This document shows, piece after piece, positions 41,559 to 53,328 of a stretch of DNA of 64,000 nt. Position numbers and translations under genes: made by a program. Source of the stretch: Spongospora subterranea f. sp. subterranea. Its lineage: Eukaryota > Endomyxa: Phytomyxea > Phytomyxea > Plasmodiophorida. The first letter of the stretch is position 1; each line of letters opens with the position of its first letter. The notes under the pieces are model-generated. The model saw nothing but the letters and a program-made list of their open reading frames with translations, did no database searches and was not told where the DNA came from. The stretch covers positions 248,001 through 312,000 of the forward strand of contig JAUGWO010000107.1 of NCBI GenBank assembly GCA_049724395.1. Reading direction: 5' to 3'.

Positions 41559-44500
41559 ATGAATGGCGGAAAGGGTGCTGATTCCAGTGATGAAGAAGAA
41601 GTAGGCGGCTGATTGACTGTCCCACCGTAGTAATCTGCTCATCTAATTTAATTGATCAGGTTTCCAGCTCTGCTGGTGAAGAATCGTTCTCCGATGCATC
41701 TTCAGATTCCGATGCGATCGGGGCGTCTTCTCGCAAAAGACCAATGCCATTGGCCACCAAAAGGCCAATGACCGCATCAAAGAGGCCAAGAGTGGCGTCG
41801 AAACAACCAGCTGTGGCATCAAAACGCCCTGCCGCCAGTAAGCGGCCTGCAGTTGCTTCGAAGAGACCGGCAAGCAAAAAAATGCCAAGTAAACGCCCAG
41901 TTGCTACGAAATCCAGCTCAGATGAGGAAGAAGATGTGTGTACCTCGTATTTATCTTTTTTTTCACATTGCATCTGATTTTTGGAGCGGCCAGGAGGATA
42001 TTTCCGAGGACGAAGACGAGGAGGAGAATAATGCCGAACCTGAAGCTGATGATGACGATGCGTCTGACGACGAGTCATTCCGGGATACAAAGCGGAAAAA
42101 GGGGTCGAACCCGCGGTTAGATGTCGAATTTGTCGTAATGATAGTGACCAACCCGCTGCGTCTAGGTCGAGGTTTATTGATGACTCTGCCGATGTCGATT
42201 TGGATGCCGATGAAGACGATGAAGAGGAAGAAGCGGGCGTTCAACAACTCGCAAAAGAAATCGCCGATAAACGTTCTGCTGCTGATGTAATTATACTTCC
42301 AGCTCTAGGCCAATTCATTTTTGTAACTAGTATATAGCTTGAAAGAGAGCGCCAAGAACGAAGGAATGCATTAATTGTAGATCCTGCGGCCGAAGCTGAA
42401 GAAATGAAACGCCTTGCCTCTGATGTACTAGGTCACGACCTTTATGTTTGATTCGTCTCTGACCTTGCGTTAAGGTTTCAAGAAGATACAACATTCCTGA
42501 CTACGATGATATGGAGGACGAAGAGGAAGAAGAAGAGGAAGAGGAGGAAGAAGCTGATGAGGAAAAGGTTTTTGATGGCCGGCTTTCTTTATGGGTTTGT
42601 TTCCAATTGAATTCTAGGCGGTTCGCGGGGCACCAATTCGCAACCGACGTCGTTCCAGTGGGCAACAGTTGAATCCATTGCCCTCAATCAGAGATCCAAA
42701 GCTGTGGCTTGCCCGTTGCAAGCCTGGCATGGAACAGCAGATTATATGTGATCTTATGAACAGGTTGTACAGATTCACGTCGATCACCGTTGCTAAAGTT
42801 GAAAATTCATTTTCAGGTGTTACGCAAGAGCCGCCCTTCCACAAGATGCACTTTTCATAAAAACTGCATTCATGACGAATGTGGGGGCTGGTTATTTTTA
42901 TGTTGAAGCAGAAAAGGAGGTACATGTGCAGAAAGCTCTTGCCAATATCCGCTTCGTAAATTCAAGGAAAATAACTTTGGTCCCAATTAAAGAAATGGTT
43001 CAAGCGATAACTATACACAAGAAAAAAGTATGTTTTGATTGGCGAGCTGTATCCAGGCTATTCAAACTAGCTGTGGCGCTTGTTTAGGTTGTTGTCAAAA
43101 GAGGGGACTGGGTTCGCTTAAAACGCGGCATTTATAAGGGAGATTTGGCCCAAGTTCTTGTCACTGGTGATCAAGGAACTCAAGTTACCGTAAGAACAAT
43201 TCCCAGGTTAGACTACACTAAACTGGGAAGTGATAATAAGCAAGGTTGTGTTATGGTCCTGAAATGTTGAATTTTTGGTTCACTGTACTACGTTAGGTCA
43301 TTTTACTCTGAAATCTCGACCGCCTGCTCGCCTAGTGAATCCTGCAGAATTGAGGGAACTGGGGGAATATCTTGAGAGGCGGCAAGAACCCATGACAAGA
43401 ACCAGCTGCCTGTTCTACAATAATAATTTTTACAAAAACGGGTTTTTGTATAAAACAATGAAGGTTGGGGAATGGTGCTGCCGTTCAATATGCCGTCTAA
43501 CGCGTTCCTTTTGGCCTAGATCAGCGGTATTGTCGTAGAAGGGATGGGTGCTACTACCCTTTCCGAAGTCGAAAAGTTCCAGTCTCGGATTGCCGAAAGT
43601 GACGATGAAGCGGATGACCAGGATGACGATCTTCTTGAGGCATGCAAGGTTACGAATTTGCCCTATCTCTTTCGTCCGTTATATTTAAGAGGCTCTTAAG
43701 GCGGTTTCTGCTGTTGCTGCTCACGAGCATGGTCCTCGTTTCACCAAAGGAAATAATGTTAAAGTTATCCACGGAGACTTACAGCATCTCACGGGTGTGG
43801 TTGTCAACGTAATTGGTGATAAAGTTACGATCATGCCTGCGCATGAGGTCAGATAGAGCGCTGTTCCACAGCTCATTTCGACTCATTCTTCGTTGACAGG
43901 ACCTTCAAGAACCCATTACCTTCCCAGAATCTGATCTCAGGAAATATTTCAAGCTGGGAGACCATGTAAAGGTATATAACGCTTTTTGCTGCCAATTAGG
44001 TTTTCAATATGTTTAGGTTGTTCGTGGAGAATACAAAGATGAAACCGGATTAATTGTTCGTGTTGAAGATGATGAAGACATTATTGTAGGTAAATGGTTG
44101 TTACTTTTAACTGCATACTTAAAGTTTCGGCAGGTCGTTTTTTCGGATATCAGTTCGAGGGAAATGAGGGTTTTTGCCACAGATCTCATTGAGTCATCTG
44201 AGGTAAATAGTAGTGAGGTCAAGTAATTGTCACGTCATTTTTTTTTTCAGGTATCCGCGGGCCGTGATACTCTTGGTAATTATGAGCTTCATGATCTTGT
44301 AACTATACATGACGCTGTTGGAATTATTGTCAAAGTTGAAATTGGGTCAGTTCAAGTTCTTGACACAAAGGTTGTTTTTTAAACAATGTGAGGGCCAGCC
44401 GCGATTCTGAAGATTGTTACCAGGGCATTATAGTTCCTATTCGCCTACAAGATATCGGCCGCCGTCGCAATAATCGCTTCTCAGTCGCATTAGACGTCAA

Positions 44501-46014
44501 CAATAGGCAAATTGCATCGGGAGACGCCGTCAAAGTCATATCTGGTGGAGGGCCTTACTCTGGCGTATCAGGATCGATATTACACGTTTTCAGGTCGTTC
44601 GTGTTTATTCGTTCACGTGAGGTATTTTCTTTGTTGTTGAAGACGGCCCCAAAAAACAAATCAATTTCGCCATAGATTCCGGATAACGGCGGGGTTTTCG
44701 TTGTTCGAGCCCGCACCGTTAGCCTCACTGGCGAGCAACACTTTACGAATGACAGCCGTTCTACTTCAACAGTAGCGGGCACTGGTCCATCGCGTAAGTA
44801 ATATCTTTCACTTGTTGGTTCCGTCTTTCGCTCATCAACGTGCGTGTAGGTGGTACAGGAGGGTCGCTTCCCACGTTTGCCAGAGGCAAACATCGCCAAT
44901 CGCATCATCCTTTGCTGAGCGAGACTGTTGTAATCAGGAGTGGACAGTTCAAAGGTCTCCTTGGTATTGTTAAGGATGCCACCGATACGTTCGTAAGAGT
45001 CGAACTTCATTCTCAATCTAAAGTTGTCAATGTCCCCATTGGCAATGTCACTGTTCGCGGCAGTAATATGTCGATGTCAAGGTCAGTACGTAAATATAGC
45101 GTCCGTTTCATCATTAAGTCTGCTATTCAGCAATATGACCTACTCTGGTTCGCAAACCCCGATGATTGGCGGGCAGACGCCTGCCTGGTCGTCTGGCTCA
45201 CGAACTCCCATGCACCCCGGTTCAATGACGCCTTTGCATTCATCAGCAACTCCATCCCATGAATCATCTGCTTGGAGTGCAAATGTTCCTTTGACTCCCC
45301 TTCACTCAACGACACCCTCGGTCACAACTCCATCAGTAAATCAGGCTGATGATCAGGATCCGTATTGGCATATGCACCATACTCCCCGCACTCCAACCGC
45401 ACCAATTACGCCATATGGCAATATCTACGATACTCCAGGTACATGTCTATCCATTACTGGTCGGGTTTACTTTTCATATGTTCGCAGCGACGCCATCCGA
45501 CCCGATAACCCCTCATACTCCAGCGACTCCATATGAAAGTGGTGCTGGAATTTACACACCAGAACCTCATACACCATACACGCCGATGTCATCTTCATAC
45601 GCAATGCCGGCTACACCCAATCCGGTTACACCGACCCCGTTTACACCGTCCTCGCCGATGCCGGTTACAAGTGCAGCTGGTTTTTCGACAAATGCGAGGG
45701 ACTGGGCACAAGTCGGGCTCGAGGTTATTTGCCACACTGGAGCAAGTGGAGTTATATCTGCTATTGCACCAAATGGAACAGCGACGTTATTGGTAGATGG
45801 TGAAACTATTACTGACGTTCCACAATCCACACTGCAGGCCTCAACGCCAGCGAAGAATGATAACTTAATGATTATCGCTGGTGAAAACAAAGGACAAATA
45901 GGGACACTTTTGGGGATGGATGGTGCCGACGGGATCGTGAAAATGGAATCACTTGATATTAATATTATCGAAATGTCAAGTTTGTGCCGATTAGCTTCAA
46001 AACCAGAAAGTTAA
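41559..46014 (+). CDS. SPT5: Transcription elongation factor SPT5 (DSIF)
   Basis: With SPT4, SPT5 clamps RNA polymerase II during elongation. ATG 41559 starts MNGGKGADSSDEEE, followed by an intron. An unusual Lys/Arg/Pro-rich repeat (SKRPAVASKRPAASKRP, about 41745-41930) separates two acidic stretches. The NGN domain: RDPKLWLARCKPGMEQQIIC, GAGYFYVEAEKEVHVQKALA, KITLVPIKEMVQ. KOW domains: VKRGDWVRLKRGIYKGDLAQ, KGNNVKVIHGDLQHLTGVVV, YFKLGDHVKVVRGEYKDETG, ASGDAVKVISGGGPYSGVSG, IRSGQFKGLLGIVKDA. The C-terminal repeat region is rich in TP dipeptides (GSQTPMIGGQTPAW, TPHTPATPYESG), and a last KOW (IIAGENKGQIGTLLGMDG) closes the protein. More than ten short introns. Confidence 0.95.
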
Positions 46015-46083
46015 AAAATAAAATACCCGAGTTTCAATTTATCTTAGAATTGGGACACGAATCGCTGATAGGGCTCTCGGTAT

Positions 46084-47386
46084 TTATTGTGTTGCTATAT
46101 TTTTTTGATGTGGGAATACGACCGTTACAAACGATTGTGGATCTTGTTGGCGACGATACGAGTAAGGAAACTTCTCAAACCCGTGAGTGGCAGCGCCGTG
46201 GTCACCAGCAACGTTTACCGCAATCACGGCTCCTGAAAAATCAGGGAACTTCTTTGCGATCCGATTGATGGCGTCCTGTGCTGCCTGTGTGGGAGTCATT
46301 CCTGACCATGAACTCGTTAATGATGGCATGTAAATTGTTCAACACTTTCACCTAAGCGCATATTTTCTACTGTTTGATAGCATGGTAAAAAACGCATCAT
46401 GATGTCACCGTCGCCGGTGCTCCCACATCCCCCGACTGTGCTATCAGCATAGCTGCCCTAGCGACAATAATGAATACTAAATCAGTAAATTGTTAAAAAA
46501 GTTACTGATCCTATTATTGGACCGTCGCCAACACGACCGGCGATCTTGTGTGATGCGCCGTTTGTAGAAGTAGCGGAAGCGACGTCTCCTTTATAAATAG
46601 CTACCATCGATATCGTGTCATGTGTCTGTGGACTTTAAGAATGAAAATCTTTGGTAAATAGAAACCCGAGATTACTGAACTGTATATGTACGCTCAGGAT
46701 GACCACATTCAAAAGCAGATTCTGCCAAAAGTTTGTACGGCCCACAAGCAATCGAGCTTTGTGGAGTCAGGTTCGCAGTCGTTGACCAGAAATTCGGCTG
46801 ACATTGGAAGTCATTCCGCCATCGATTGTAAATAGCTTTTGATTGTTCACTCGACAGCGATTGTCTTGCCATACCTAAGGTGATTTCTGCGAAATCGCTG
46901 GCTTGGCTTCCACAAAGCATAGAATGTCTCGTAGCTTCCATAACCTGTTTGAAATTCCGGCGTAAGTATTCCTGTGTCTAGGAAATTCATTTTTTTACTC
47001 CACGAGCTACCGCTATCGCGTCAGGAATCTGACGCAAGGCTCCTACAGCACCGGCATTCATGGTTGTTCCACACATGATCATCGCATCTAGCGTAGTTTC
47101 TCCGTTCTCGTCTGGACTTCCACCTTCGCCCACTGTGCCATCACATCGATTTTGCTCGCCTAGGAGTTCAAATCATTTCTACATCAGCAAGGCTACGTTG
47201 CGATATACAAGCAGCACATCCAGCTTGCACCAAGTCTACGGCTTTGGCATCTGAGCGATTATGCATTTCCGCCCATGCCGCATCCGTTGCAGTGGTGAAT
47301 GCCCAAGTCGAAACAGCAATCGACGACGGTTGAGAGTTGGTTGCCCCAATGAATACGACGATGATCGTTAATAACAAAAGTGTCAT
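46084..47386 (-). CDS. AGA: Glycosylasparaginase (N4-beta-N-acetylglucosaminyl-asparaginase)
   Basis: A lysosomal or secreted Ntn-hydrolase that cleaves the GlcNAc-Asn bond of degraded glycoproteins. It has a signal peptide ([18 protein letters not shown]), then [19 protein letters not shown] and [15 protein letters not shown]. The GG-rich segment includes [23 protein letters not shown] sequence near 47040-47130. NCQPNYW-type sequence appears as [11 protein letters not shown], followed by CGPYKLL. The autocleavage site HDTISMV places the new N-terminal Thr nucleophile near 46600, followed by ASATSTNG and [12 protein letters not shown]. The 3' exon has [20 protein letters not shown]. Start 47386 gives the best signal peptide. 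The promoter side abuts the minisatellite. Confidence 0.9.
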
Positions 47387-47470
47387 GTGAATGAGGATAA
47401 GAGAGCACAAACAGGTCAGATACTGTAGTTGCGTGGTGTACTGTGTAACACAATAACATGGAAAAAGACT

Positions 47471-48685
47471 GGGTTGGGGAAGGGTCCCACCTCCTCTCAC
47501 AGAGATGTCATAAACAGGGTTGGGGAAGGGTCCCACCACCTTTCACAGAGATGTCATAAACAGGGTTGGGGAAGGGTCCCACCTCCTTTCACAGAGATGT
47601 CATAAACAGGGTTGGGGAAGGGTCCCACCTCCTTTCATAGAGATGTCATAAACAGGGTTGGGGAAGGGTCCCACCTCCTTTCACAGAGATGTCATAAACA
47701 GGGTTGGGGAAGGGTCCCACCTCCTTTCACAGAGATGTCATAAACAGGGTTGGGGAAGGGTCCCACCTCCTTTCACAGAGATGTCATAAACAGGGTTGGG
47801 GAAGGGTCCCACCTCCTTTCATAGAGATGTCATAAACAGGGTTGGGGAAGGGTCCCACCAGAGATGTCCTTTCACAGAGATGTCATAAACAGGGTTGGGG
47901 AAGGGTCCCACCTCCTTTCACAGAGATGTCATAAACAGGGTTGGGGAAGGGTCCCACCTCCTTTCACAGAGATGTCATAAACAGGGTTGGGGAAGGGTCC
48001 CACCTTTCCAGAGATGTCATAAACAGGGTTGGGGAAGGGTCCCACCTCCTTTCATAGAGATGTCATAAACAGAGATGTCATAAACAGGGTTGGGGAAGGG
48101 TCCCACCTCCTTTCACAGAGATGTCATAAACAGGGTTGGGGAAGGGTCCCACCTCCTTTCACAGAGATGTCATAAACAGGGTTGGGGAAGGGTCCCACCT
48201 CCTTTCATAGAGATGTCATAAACAGGGTTGGGGAAGGGTCCCACCTCCTTTCACAGAGATGTCATAAACAGGGTTGGGGAAGGGTCCCACCTCCTTTCAC
48301 AGAGATGTCATAAACAGGGTTGGGGAAGGGTCCCACCTTCCTTTCACAGAGATGTCATAAACAGGGTTGGGGAAGGGTCCCACCTCCTTTCACAGAGATG
48401 TCATAAACAGGGTTGGGGAAGGGTCCCACCTCCTTTCATAGAGATGTCATAAACAGGGTTGGGGAAGGGTCCCACCACCTTTCACAGAAATGTCATAAAC
48501 AGGGTTGGGGAAGGGTCCCACCACCTTTCACAGAAATGTCATAAACAGGGTTGGGGAAGGGTCCCACCACCTTTCACAGAAATGTCATAAACAGGGTTGG
48601 GGAAGGGTCCCACCACCTTTCACAGAAATGTCATAAACAGGGTTGGGGAAGGGTCCCACCTCCTTTCACAGAGATGTCATAAACA
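47471..48685. repeat. Minisatellite, 46-bp unit, about 26 copies
   Basis: The consensus unit begins GGGTTGGGGAAGGGTCCCAC and ends AGAGATGTCATAAACA (46 bp). Copies are near-identical. Variants include TCATAGAG in place of TCACAGAG, a run of four CACCACC/AGAAATG units near the 3' end (about 48465-48640), one 46-bp-breaking insertion near 47860, one deletion near 48005, a partial unit near 48065 and a +1 base near 48336. The unit length is not a multiple of three and each frame meets TAA once per three units, so it is not coding. It lies between the AGA start and the CPBP gene. Confidence 0.98.
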
Positions 48686-48751
48686 GGGTTGGGCCTGGGA
48701 GGAACCTCCTTCTCCACCTCCCGGTTTACTCGTGTGCTGTGAATTAATCAA

Positions 48752-49920
48752 TCATTGTGTTTTATTGGTCTCGCGGATCAGTATATCTTTGGATTGACCA
48801 TTTTCAAGCGGAATATCAACAGCCCTCCAACTAAGCCAGAATAAGGCGGAGAAAACTATGAATGTCTGTACGAGAGGAAACAACAGGAGCGGATCGCCAA
48901 AGATGTTGAGTTCAGCATGTTGGCTGACGAAGCTGTAGGAGTTGGTTATCACCAACAATAACAAAAATAGTACTGCGAAATGGATACCATGCAAGAAAGT
49001 TATTTAGCGCATGTAATATGATGGATTCCCAAAGTGACCGTGACATTATGATCCTGCAAAATATCGAATGGAATCATGTTCAACAAAAATAAAATGAAAT
49101 CCATACCTGATCGAATAGAAGCCTGATATTAAAAAGGAAAGTAGGATCTGGAGACAAACTGGGAGATACACGGTGAACTATTATCAAGGGAAAGCGTATA
49201 CAAACTCACCGTATTGAGTTGAATATTTGTTTGAAGCAAAGTTCAGCATGTGGATTAAACTGAAGAAACCGCAAGAACCGGAAACGATGACCAACTTGTT
49301 ATCTGGCATCCTACCAAATAAAAGCTATATATCAACAAGTTAGCTAATGAATAACCCTTCAGCGAACCTGCGTCGCAGAATTGACATAATAATTCCCCTA
49401 AACACGATCTCTTCTTGTATCGGAGCGATGATCACCATTTCAACCATTAGTCGCCAGTTGAACCAGCCATTACTATTATAGAGATTGGACCATGAAACCG
49501 ATGTGCTTCCGCTCATGCTATGAATCCAACACAATGCAATATGGGATATGGCCAATAACATGATCAAAAACAGACTAATTGTTGACAGTCGAACTTGATG
49601 CAGCCCTAACCTGAACAGGGACAATCATTCAATATACGAACAATGATTGGTATTCTAACTATATACTACATCTCAGCATATTTGGAAATTGGAAAGTCAT
49701 AAGATGACCAATGGCGATGCATCATCCAGGAAAGCATCGCTAAAGATGCGAATACAGATGCAGATATTGACAATAGATCACTCTCCAGGTGAGATGAGCG
49801 AATAATGGTTGACGATAATGACGCGATCATGATGTATTCCACGACGGTCACCAAACATTCGGTTATGGCGACAACTGACCGAGGAGGTACAGCCTTATCG
49901 TTGCTAGTCGGCTTAGTCAT
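48752..49920 (-). CDS. CPBP family intramembrane protease (CAAX protease/Abi type)
   Basis: A multi-span membrane protein with the glutamate protease signature: IIAPIQEEIVFRGIIMSIL holds motif 1 (EExxxR), and SIILHALNNFLAW holds the His...Asn motif 4. Other helices include VVAITECLVTVVEYIMIASL, ISLFLIMLLAISHIALCW and, after the His motif, HFAVLFLLLLVITNSYSF and LLLFPLVQTFIVFSALFWLS. In eukaryotes the best-known member is the ER prenyl-protein protease RCE1. This protein has the general CPBP motifs but I see no clear RCE1-specific residues. At least three introns. The junction near 48990 and the exact C-terminus are uncertain. ATG 49920 (MTKPTSNDKAV) is the first in-frame ATG. Confidence 0.75.
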
Positions 49921-50933
49921 CGTCCTCAATGGATAACGTCGAGACAGGAGTCGACCAAGGAATTGGTCATATGGCGCTTCGGTATCCGTGATAAACGTTG
50001 ACAAGATCGACGATCAGACATAGGAAGATAGGAACTACTATAGTTTATCAGCAGATAAAGGTCTGCCTTGGTAAGGATTGTATTCTATTCTGGATTTCAC
50101 AATCCGCTATCAGGGAAAAAACAATGATATTGATGCCAGTTGTGTTGTTATTTGATTGCTATGAATACCGAACTAAACCTGATTTTCAGATGACCAGCGA
50201 TTCACAGAAGCTGACACGTTGGGGCCAAGGGCCAAGAGAAGAACGAACATGGATCAATTATTGGAACCAGATTATTCGCAGCCAGATAAAAAAAATTTAT
50301 TTAAAAGATGGTTCTGGATTATGATCAAAACGAGCAAAGGGGTGATTATTATTCAACCCACATTCATACCAAACGGAAAGTTAAGATCAAAAGATGGATA
50401 ACGATGGACCAACCGCTGCAAAAAGCGTAATAGTTGGTTACCAAAATGTAAAACATCCTTTCGCTGTTCTTTAGACAGCAGATGTTTCAATACTTAAATA
50501 ACGAATAATGAGCTCCATCATGTGTTTTCAGTTTCGCAATCATATAAAAGACCGTCTTCCAGAGCAAATCGTAGATTTACACACTAAATATAGCGAACAA
50601 TACACGGGAAAATAATCGGAGGACACTGAGATATATCCGGCGTGAGGCATTGAAACCCGAACGACCGAACCACAGGTAAGCTCCTCGAGCTCCCCACCCA
50701 TCGCCATAATCATCAACCCTCGATATCCTTCACATCCCCATCGTGATAACCACGAACCCCCTCGACACGCTCCTCCTTCACCACCATCATCTATTACACC
50801 AGTGATCCACGGACTGCGCACCGCATATATATATATCGTCATTGGGAACCCAACACACCTCATTCGTCCTAGAGATCATTTTAGACAGTGATTATCTACC
50901 GAGTCTACAGATATCACCAATACCTAGATCAGT
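49921..50933. other. Intergenic region with small unassigned frames
   Basis: Two overlapping short plus frames at about 50120-50400 (MTSDSQKLTRWGQGPREERT; MDQLLEPDYSQPDKKNLFKR) could be exons of a small gene, but no family or splice model is clear. 50560-50930 is the AT-rich upstream region of the eIF4B-like gene, with an (AT)-rich ATATATATATCG tract at about 50826. Confidence 0.35.
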
Positions 50934-53265
50934 ATGGCGGCGAAAAAGAAAGCCATTAAAATGTCCTGGCAAGAAATGCAGACGCAATTCGGTGGCGTCT
51001 CTCGAAACCCGTTAGATAATCTTCCCACCGGATCTAGAGGTGGCTCAGATCAAAACCGTGATGGGTTTCGTCCATCAGCTTATGCTGATCGTGAACGACG
51101 CCCTGAACGCCGGGAGGAGCGTGATGAAGGTCCTAGTCGCGCTGATGGATCTAGCGCATGGCGTGCTACGAAGCCGTTGTCGACCACATCACGTTATGGC
51201 GGCGGCGGCGGCGGATTCGATGACAGGTCGCGAGCGAACAGAGATGATGGAGCTGAAAGACAATGGCGAAATGGGAATGTAGCTTCTGCTATGTCTGGGT
51301 CTGATTCCAGTGCTCGACCGCGTCTACAGCTCGCTAAACCCTCAGCTGAAAGGATTCAAGCAGCATTAGAGGCCCAAGCTCAAGCGAAATCGTCGCTCGC
51401 TAAAGAACATTCGTCAACTACTGAGCCTTTTAAACCCAAACTTACTGGATCCAACTCGTCTGGAGACGCAAAACCTGTCACGAAGTCCAATCCGTTTGGC
51501 GACGCCAAGCCCGTCGATCTATCTCTCAAGCCGGCCTCAACTGAAAATTCTAAGCCTGTATCTGCGTCAGCGCCGGTGCCTAAACCCAATCCATTTGGCG
51601 ACGCTAAGCCCATCCCTTCGGAGCCAGTCGTAAAGGCCAAACCTTTCGGTGATGCTAAACCCATCTCGGATCCGGTCTCAAAGCCTAATCCCTTTGGCAA
51701 CGCTAGGCCTGTATCTACACCAGAACCAGCTACCAAGCCCAATCCGTTCGGTGATGCTAAACCCGTTCCATCGTCAGACTCTTCCACGAAGCCCGTTTCA
51801 GCTGTCGTTGGAAAGCCTCAATCTGGAACTCAAACTTCAGCCAAGACGAACCCTTTCGGTGACGCGAAACCTGTCAAGACGAATGTGACATCGGCTGAAC
51901 CTGTAGATAAGCCTGTGCTATCGACAGGTTCATCTACGACCTCTGATTCTGATAGTGTACGACCAAAACCCAGTTTTTCTGGTGGCCCTTCGCAATCAGA
52001 TGGTATAGTCTCTAACCTCTGTATATTTATGTGCTCTAATCCGTTTTTTGTAGGCAATAGATTTGCCAGACCGCAAGAGCCTGCTTCAGGAATATCCAAG
52101 ACGACAGCATCTCAAGATTCCAGTCGATTCGCTCGTCCTACTAAGGATGAGGAACCTTATGTCCCATATTCGTCGCGCCCGCCGACGACGAGACCTGTAG
52201 TCAACGTGATCACCCCAGGCCCTCCTCCGAAGCGCACTGTCACTCTGCCTAAAGCTGCCGAAGATTCGTTTAAGGATGAATACCCAGTCCCGTCCACGCC
52301 TCTATCCGATATCGAAATGGCTGGACCTCAAATCGAGTCGCATGATCTTGTCCGTTCTAGCTTGAGCATCGCCATGGCTGATGGCTCATGGATTTCTGCT
52401 GACGAATTGGCTGATTCAATTGCCTCTGTCTCTTTAGAGTCGACAGAATCCGTTGACCAATTAGCTGCTGTACTTGCAGCCAGTTTAGTTGAAAAATCCG
52501 TTATTCTCGCTTCTGCTTTGGCGTTGCTTCCTCAAGAACATTCCCAGGACATTTTGGAACGCACGTTGCTCCGTCTAGTGAATAATGTTCCCACCTCTGT
52601 TCTACTTTCTATCGTTGGGGATGTTGACATTGCTTCTGGGCTCGGCATCAAATCTGGACTCTCACCCGCTGACCTTGGCAAGATCCTTCAAGAAAAAGGA
52701 CTTGGGCAATTGGCTCCACAAGAGGACAAGTCTCGAGTGTTTTAAAGTGCTCTGCTCTAGCGCTGAAACAACGTTTGACGGGCTTTTCACCATGGTCAAA
52801 GAGAAATTCCCCAAGAAGACCTCTGTTGTTCCAGGCGTTTCCCGGATTGTTGCAGAGTATGTTATTTTAGCAAGTCTCGCGTCAAAGACATTTAATCCGT
52901 CTGTTGTTGAGGAAAACAAGCCACTCCTCACGTATGTAGCTAGTTCGACGAAGACGCAAACACAACTTTTATTTGGCGCACAAAGTGCTTGGTTTACTCG
53001 AGGCAAGGAAGTCAAGCGATCTGGTAGACTCATTTTTGAGCAACTGTTCGAGCTTCGTATTGTTACGTTAGATAGTCTGGGCGCCTGGATCCTGGACAAC
53101 AAGGATAAGGCAGAAGGAAAGCGGTCGTTGCTGCTTCAAGTAGGTGGATTCATCTCGGATTTACAAAACGCCGCTGCTGCACGCGATATCGAATCAGACT
53201 CAGACGAAAGCGTCGACCTGGATAGCGATTTCCCTCAGGCAAACAGGAACTACGATGGTTATTAA
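50934..53265 (+). CDS. eIF4B-like protein with C-terminal W2 domain
   Basis: The N-terminus AAKKKAIKMSWQEM, RGG/RE-rich region and RPRLQLAKPS resemble fungal/plant eIF4B-type RNA-binding factors. Then come about six copies of NPFGDAKPV (51490-51880), the eIF4B NPFGxAxP motif, and two RFARP motifs. Intron 1 (52003-52053, 51 nt, in frame) and a 31-nt intron (52730-52760) are inferred. After these, residues about 470-800 form an all-helical region ending in a W2 (eIF5C) domain: SRIVAEYVILASLASKTFNP, LIFEQLFELRIVTLDSLGAW, LLLQVGGFISDLQNA, and an acidic end SDSDESVDLDSD. The helical part before it may be an MA3-like domain as in eIF4G. No MIF4G or eIF4E-binding motif is visible. Likely a translation-initiation factor binding eIF4A, RNA and/or eIF5-type partners. 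Confidence 0.75.
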
Positions 53266-53328
53266 AACTTATCATTTCCCCAGCTTATCAAAGATATATT
53301 AATTATGTTGGAATTATTGGTAGTTGAT

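Noticed and set aside
47387-47539. Extension of the AGA frame upstream into the minisatellite
   Set aside because: ATG 47386 starts a clean signal peptide. The extension has no ATG of its own and is made of repeat units.
47471-48685. CRISPR array
   Set aside because: Units are contiguous near-identical 46-mers with no unique spacers, in a eukaryotic genome. This is a minisatellite.
48228-48797. Plus frames of 66-74 codons within the tandem array
   Set aside because: They arise from the 46-bp period shifting frame each unit and from indels that skip TAA codons. No selection for coding is evident.
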